A stretch of DNA of 12,135 bases from positions 329,485-341,619 of the forward strand of contig NC_090622.1 of the NCBI RefSeq assembly GCF_004359215.1. The letters run 5' to 3'. The stretch is from Bremia lactucae (lineage: Eukaryota > Oomycota > Peronosporomycetes > Peronosporales > Peronosporaceae). Below the pieces are notes generated by a model that was not told where the DNA came from, searched no databases, and was given only the letters and a program-made list of their open reading frames with translations. A program made the position numbers and the translations under genes. Each line of letters starts with the position of its first letter. The first letter of the stretch is position 1. This document shows positions 7,962 through 12,135 of the stretch, piece after piece.

Positions 7962-8227
7962 GTGGATTCGGCAGTTGAAACGCTTTTAAAAAAAACGAGG
8001 AAAGCCTCAAACTGTTTAGCTGCCACGTCCTTTGTTCTTGCGAGAAATATCCGGCAGTAATTCGACTTGTGATCGACGAAATGAACCAAATAACGGTGTC
8101 CGAGCCTATCCCGTGGCGTCATTGGACCTTTCAAATCCGAACAGATGACTCCACCGACTCTGTCAATGGGCGCGTTGAAACCACTGTCCGTCTGGTTTTG
8201 GGAGTTTCGCGTCTGTTTACACTCCAT
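7955..8227 (-). pseudogene. pol: Copia pol: integrase, zinc site end and first catalytic Asp
   Basis: The frame begins just after the CMEC pair that completes the integrase HHCC zinc site, then ICSDLKGPM gives the first catalytic aspartate of the core. HFVDHKSNYCRIFLARTK follows. It is shifted from the gag frame by an indel near 8231-8260 and from the downstream integrase frame at a homopolymer (T4/A8 in the plus strand at 7984-7995). The latter is a classic place for a real slip or a sequencing error. Confidence 0.85.
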
Positions 8228-10139
8228 GCACGAAACTCGTCAGCCTTATCCCTGAGGCTGGGTCTCGAGCCATGCGCTCAATGGTATCGAATGCCAGATG
8301 CCCGAAACGCTGATGGAAATGTAAAAGCGTTTCTTCTTGCACATCGCTCGTAACATCTGCTCTCGCACTTGATTCGAGCACGGCCATGATAGTATCACTT
8401 GTGTCCTGTCGCCACTTCTTCGCTGATATTTTAACGTATAAAACGTTTCTTCCCATCTCAACGTCAAACGCGACAGCGCCGTCGCTGCTCCGTTCAAGTG
8501 CACGCCCCTTCAAATCGTAGACAAGAGCAAAGCTTTTTCTTTCCGGCTTACCATTCGAAACGATGTTCTTTGACAATCTCCGCGCCAGGTAAACATCTGT
8601 AAGCACCACTGTGCTCTCCATACCACGAGCCACCACCTTAAGGCGCACGCTCCCAATTCTCGTCAGTTTCAACGTCTTTCCATCAGCCATCGCGATCTCT
8701 TCGCTGCATGTGGCAGAATTGAATAGCAACTTCTCGTCATTCACGAGATGTCGACTGGCGCCGCTGTCGAGAATCCAGTCACTATCATCGTAGTCATCCG
8801 ACTCGCACACCGCAAGTACCATCTTACGCTTGCTCTTTTTGCCACGCTTTAGTTTCTTCGCTCCTTCATTCTTGTTCTTTTCGCTCAGTGCGAGCACCAT
8901 ACCTCCACCTGCCTTGTCCTCTTTCGGCCTTCCACTTCGTATTTTGCCCTTAGAGCGACAGTCAGCTTGCACGTGACCGACCTTGCCGCATGCATAGCAG
9001 GTGCGCGTGTCCTTACGCTTTGGTTCAACATGAGCAGCGACGACTTCACGTCCAATTGCTCCGCTTTCAAGCTCGATTGACTGGGCAAAATGCGCCAGCT
9101 CTTCTGCATGTCGAAGATAGTCGACACGCGTCGGGTCATACTTGGCCCGCATTACGTTCATAAGCTCGGGCGACGCGTGGTGCACGATGTTATCTAGGAC
9201 GAGTGAGTCCGCACCACCACGTGCGTCGCTTACAGCAACCATGTATAGGTAGTGCTCTGCCCATGTGCGCTTAGAATCTTTCTTTTGCATGAACAGTTTC
9301 ATCGCCTGGCTAGCCGTAATAGACGTCTTGAATGTTGCAAGTAGCTGGCACAAAACATAGTCCAGCGTCGGATGCTGGTTCCACCACGTGTCTACCTGTT
9401 TGTGGTAGTAACGCTCAGCCGTTCCGCTGAGGTAGTGTCCAAGCAGGTCAACCTTAACGTCCTCACTCCAGGTGAAACCGCACGAGGACTCAGCCAGGTT
9501 GACAGCGCGCAAAAACGTGCGCCCCCAGTCGAGGAGCCCAGAGCCTAGTCCCTTATAGAGTTCAGTCCCGTCAAATTTCCGAATCGACAGCTTGCGCTGA
9601 CTCGCATTCGGTGTCGCATAGAATGCTGCTGCATTAGGAGCTTCCCCCGATGGTGCTGGTCCATCTGCTGGACGCGGTACCGCGCCGGGAGTCGGAGCAT
9701 GCGCCCGTGCCGGCGCGAAAGACACAAACATGGACTCTTCAATCTCGGGCTCACGTGCGCGCGGTGGCCGTGCGACCGGCTTACGCTCAGGCGAGTCCGT
9801 GAGCGCGTCGATGGTCATCGGTCTTGCCCGCGCGTTAGCACCAAACGCTGATGAAAACATCCCGCTCTCTACAGCACCCATCATTCTCTCTTGATCTTCA
9901 CGATCGCGCTGGGAAGACTCCATCTTCTCCATGCGGTTGGTCAGAGCGACGAGGGCCGCGAGAATCTTGTCGTCTGTTGCCGAGCTCCTTTCGCGAGCTG
10001 GCGAGTCTTCAACGGTTGCGGCAGCACGTGCGGACGAGGCAACGCGCGCCGGCGAAGCACCGCGGGCCGGCGAGGCCCTTGCGTGACCTGCTGGTGCCGG
10101 TGTAGGCTTCGTGTCCGTTGTCTTAGCTGTTGGGCTCAT
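8217..10139 (-). CDS. gag: Copia gag-protease open frame (640 codons)
   Basis: The N-terminal ~175 residues are Ala/Pro/Arg/Ser-rich, with repeated SPAR units. Residues about 180-360 form the Gag capsid-like region (KLSIRKFDGTELYKGL, then helices). A CCHC zinc knuckle CYACGKVGHVQADC is at 381-394, and a Lys-rich patch lies near 428-440. Protease follows with the DSGA active site at 458-461. The His pair of the integrase zinc site (H609, H614) lies near the end. The frame then runs into a stop (8217-8219) after a frameshift. ATG 10139 lies only four bases inside the 5' LTR border, within the primer site. This part is intact and could still give Gag and perhaps protease. Confidence 0.92.
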   Translation of the reverse strand: MSPTAKTTDTKPTPAPAGHARASPARGASPARVASSARAAATVEDSPARERSSATDDKILAALVALTNRMEKMESSQRDREDQERMMGAVESGMFSSAFGANARARPMTIDALTDSPERKPVARPPRAREPEIEESMFVSFAPARAHAPTPGAVPRPADGPAPSGEAPNAAAFYATPNASQRKLSIRKFDGTELYKGLGSGLLDWGRTFLRAVNLAESSCGFTWSEDVKVDLLGHYLSGTAERYYHKQVDTWWNQHPTLDYVLCQLLATFKTSITASQAMKLFMQKKDSKRTWAEHYLYMVAVSDARGGADSLVLDNIVHHASPELMNVMRAKYDPTRVDYLRHAEELAHFAQSIELESGAIGREVVAAHVEPKRKDTRTCYACGKVGHVQADCRSKGKIRSGRPKEDKAGGGMVLALSEKNKNEGAKKLKRGKKSKRKMVLAVCESDDYDDSDWILDSGASRHLVNDEKLLFNSATCSEEIAMADGKTLKLTRIGSVRLKVVARGMESTVVLTDVYLARRLSKNIVSNGKPERKSFALVYDLKGRALERSSDGAVAFDVEMGRNVLYVKISAKKWRQDTSDTIMAVLESSARADVTSDVQEETLLHFHQRFGHLAFDTIERMARDPASGIRLTSFVHGV

Positions 10140-10143
10140 AACC
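10132..10143 (-). promoter_or_regulatory. Primer-binding site overlapping the gag start codon
   Basis: Directly after the 5' LTR the minus strand reads GGTTATGAGCCC. This is complementary to the anticodon arm of initiator tRNA-Met (GGGCYCATAACC), the half-tRNA priming used by Drosophila copia, rather than to the usual tRNA 3' end. The ATG within it (10139-10137) is the gag start. Confidence 0.75.
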
Positions 10144-10363
10144 TGTTGGCTGTGTTTTGCTTCTTAAGGAAGAGGATGATAAGATTCTGAATTAACATGA
10201 CTTATTTGCCTGCTAGAGCTGCTCTTCCTACTAACTCTCTCTGCTCCAACCACTACAAATTTGGTTGGTTGCAAGCACTAACTACTTCATCTTACTATGC
10301 ACACGGGAAATAACAACTGGCGCTAATCGCGTCTTCAACTCCTGTCACCTTGAACTTCCAACA
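10144..10363 (-). repeat. 5' LTR of the copia element (220 bp)
   Basis: Same termini as the partner (TGTTGGC ... TTCCAACA in the plus strand), four differences in 220. Transcription should start within it and run toward lower coordinates. I could not place the start: a TATCATCCTCTTCC stretch on the minus strand is only loosely initiator-like. Confidence 0.95.
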
Positions 10364-10368
10364 AATTG
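10364..10368. repeat. Probable target-site duplicate of the copia insertion, right copy
   Basis: AATTG, versus ACTTG at 5299-5303. Leaving out one copy, the flanks join to give GACGACACTTG-TCCTAATAT, which lines up with the undisturbed paralogue at 10789-10835. Confidence 0.55.
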
Positions 10369-10486
10369 TCCTAATATACTTAGTTCGTTGGGTGAGGTCG
10401 CTTGGGCGCCCGCGAACTACCTCACTGTGTTTGGAGGTGAAGAGCTTGGCTGCTATTGTAATGGCCTAAAGTTGCCTAATGTTACA
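10369..10486 (+). repeat. Right part of gypsy-type LTR-like unit 1
   Basis: Resumes unit 1 after the copia insertion. CGTTGGGTGAGGTCGCT (10386-10402) matches 10816-10832 exactly, followed by GGCGCCC in both. It ends GTTACA at 10486, the inverted match of the TGTAAC start at 5010, so unit 1 without the insert is about 410 bp with TG...CA ends. Confidence 0.65.
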
Positions 10487-10916
10487 CTTTCCCAATAATT
10501 ACTTTTTGCGTACTCAAGGGGATGGTATTTGGGTGTTGTTCACATTGTGACCCACCTTTGTGAATGTGATGCACCTAAGGGCATTCACATTAATGGGGAT
10601 GACGGCTAGCTTCATCCAAATTACGAGGCATTTTGAATAATACGCTGGCAATACATATCAGTGCGTATCCACAGAGATGACGTTTACGATTGGTTAAAAT
10701 ATATATTTTATACGATTATAAATAAACTAGTCTGAAAACTTCTTCCATTTTAGTGAGTGCACACGAGGAGCCGGATTACCGCTCCCGCGACGACACTTTA
10801 CAAGAGCTCTTAGTGCGTTGGGTGAGGTCGCTAAGGCGCCCACCACAACTTCCTCGCTGCACACAAAAGAAGATAGACTAACCGCTTCCTAGCACATACA
10901 GCGCGACCGCGTTAAG
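10480..10916 (+). repeat. Gypsy-type LTR-like unit 2, probable 5' LTR of the right-hand element
   Basis: Starts TGTTACAC at 10480 and aligns along its length with unit 1. Its right end, judged by the spacing of unit 1, falls near GTTAAG at 10911-10916, without a clean CA. It precedes a gypsy gag remnant in the same orientation. No clear primer-binding site is seen after it. Confidence 0.55.
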
Positions 10917-11056
10917 ACGTGCCCGCCTACACTTGATAGAACTTGAAATCCTTCCCACGACCCGCATCTCTGCGAGTGTACGTAAGGATTAGCCTCAATA
11001 TTGATTGGGCTCATTTCCTCCACCTCTCAGATTATCATCGGGAGGTGGTAGGGCTC
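10917..11056 (+). other. Leader between LTR-like unit 2 and gag
   Basis: 140 bp with no recognised motif. An open frame runs through it into gag (from about 10943), but the likely gag ATG is 11057. CCACCT/AGGTGG arms near 11023 and 11043 could form a small hairpin just before gag. Confidence 0.4.
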
Positions 11057-12135
11057 ATGGCGCAGGGACTTTGCGAACAAGCCCTGGCCAGGCTCCAGGG
11101 CAGTCCTCCTGAGCAGCATGTTGCTCAGTTGGAACAGTTTAAGGCAATTGGGTCTCGGACAGCGGAGGGCCGCGTCCAAGGCACAGAGCCATGCTGCCGC
11201 GGAGCCCATCACTCAGACTCTGGATAAGCTGAAGCATGAGCAGACTCGGAGCGAGGCTCTCAACATGATTGTTGAGATGCTCTTCGCCCGGCCGCATCAG
11301 CCGAGGCCCATTCCGATGGACCCGCCCAAGTTCGGTGGAACTGCAGCGCACACGATTGTCTACTGGCTGTTAGCCGTGGAGCAATGCAGTGTCGCACTGC
11401 TCATCGAGGACGACAGCTGAAGTTTGTCGTATACCATGTCGCACCTGCACGGTAAGGCCTCGGAGTGTGCTAACTAAGCTTTTATGGTGAACAGAGAGGC
11501 GTTCCTTACATGGGCGATCTTTAAGAAAAAAACGTGCCTAGTACCAGCCGTCGAACAACGAAGTGTCGCTTCAGGCGCGCTTCTTTGGAGCGCGACAGGC
11601 GAAGCAATCTCTGCAGGAGTATGTGCAAGAGATGCGCTCGCTGTCGGCGTCCATTACCGTAGGTCCGATCCGGAGCACATTGAAGTGCTCATGGTTTATG
11701 AACGGACAACGGCATGACCCATCGCGGAAGGCCCTTTTCAGAAAGGTGCCGTCGACGATAGAAGAGGCAATCCAAATTGCCTTAGTTGATGAGCAATCCT
11801 ACAACAGTGCCTCGGCGAAAGCTTTTTATAAGCCATCGTCGGAGAGGTCAGATGCTACTCCCAAGGAGTCGGGCGATGCAGACGTTGTATGCTACAAATG
11901 CGGCAAGCGCGGCTAAATGATGGTTTGCTGCCATGCAGAGTTCCTGCTGATGCAAAGATGCCCAGCAAGAGGACCGCTTTCCAAAAATTGATGGCAAGAA
12001 CCAGCGTACAAGACGCATGATTTCTGCATCGACCATTGAGGGGTCGGTAAATGCAGGAGCGCGGTAGGAGCGAAATGTCCTACCGACGTGGATTTAGAAG
12101 CTACGCCAAAGTTCAGAGCTATCGAACCAATGGGT
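11057..12135 (+). pseudogene. gag: Decayed Ty3/gypsy gag remnant, running off the window
   Basis: Recognisable gag pieces lie in changing frames: MAQGLCEQALARL from 11057, then HAAAEPITQTLDKL and MDPPKFGGTAAHTIVYWLL up to 11420, then REAFLTWAIFK near 11490-11525, then QARFFGARQAKQSLQEYV to 11916. Breaks: a shift near 11140-11180; in-frame stops TGA 11418-11420 and TAA 11475-11477; a shift at the A7 run 11526-11532; a short shift-and-return near 11660-11700; and TAA 11914-11916 at the His position of the zinc knuckle (CYKCGKRG then stop). Later fragments (near 11990-12065) also carry stops. It looks like a retrotransposon gag of the oomycete gypsy type without function. Pol, if any, lies beyond the window. 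Confidence 0.85.

Larger units (their letters stand above)
5304..10363 (-). mobile_element. Ty1/copia LTR retrotransposon, structurally near-complete, coding-defective
   Basis: 5060 bp, transcribed on the minus strand. Two 220-bp LTRs with TGTTGG/CCAACA termini flank an interior with, in transcription order, primer site, gag, protease, integrase, reverse transcriptase and RNase H, then a polypurine tract. Integrase before reverse transcriptase is the copia (Pseudoviridae) order. Pol has at least four frameshifts and one stop, so this copy is not autonomous as sequenced. It sits inside an older LTR-like repeat, with a near-match 5-bp target duplicate. Confidence 0.92.

Noticed and set aside
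7955..8227. Programmed frameshift between gag and pol
   Set aside because: Pol shifts frame back and forth at several unrelated places, so random damage or sequencing error explains it better.

Overview
The window looks like nuclear DNA of a plant-associated oomycete, most likely a Peronosporales species of the Phytophthora / downy mildew type. Four things point there. (i) There is a secreted protein with the AA17 pectin-monooxygenase layout, a family known from oomycetes. (ii) Its promoter carries a near-consensus oomycete initiator plus flanking-region motif. (iii) A spliced gene with 59-70 nt GT-AG introns encodes tandem Cys/His WRKY19-like zinc motifs, common in oomycete genomes. (iv) Copia-type and gypsy-type LTR retrotransposons are nested together.

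Layout, left to right. 1-350: the start-side end of an LTR read on the minus strand, unusually rich in back-to-back hairpins. 351-932: no gene, but several inverted repeats. 933-2200 (minus): a five-exon gene that no single open frame shows. Splicing four introns gives a 338-residue protein with five Cys-Cys-Cys-His repeats. 2201-4069: AT-rich intergenic DNA with no supported gene. 4070-4085: oomycete core promoter. 4146-4922 (plus): AA17-like lytic polysaccharide monooxygenase with signal peptide and histidine brace. From 5010 to the end: nested transposons. An older gypsy-type LTR-like unit (5010-5303, resuming at 10369) is interrupted by a nearly full-length Ty1/copia element (5304-10363, minus strand). 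A second diverged copy of the unit follows (10480 to about 10916), then a heavily decayed plus-strand gypsy gag remnant (11057 to window end).

How the parts relate. The two host genes have no evident functional link. The AA17 protein is expected to be secreted and to oxidise plant cell-wall pectin during infection. The zinc-repeat protein is probably intracellular, with role unknown. The AA17 stop codon is only 87 bp from the nested transposons, a setting typical of fast-evolving secreted-protein genes in oomycetes. The copia element has LTRs about 98 percent identical, a tRNA primer site and a polypurine tract, but its pol is broken by at least four frameshifts and one stop, one exactly at the reverse transcriptase YVDD motif. 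The copy therefore cannot make its own polymerase unless some breaks are sequencing errors.
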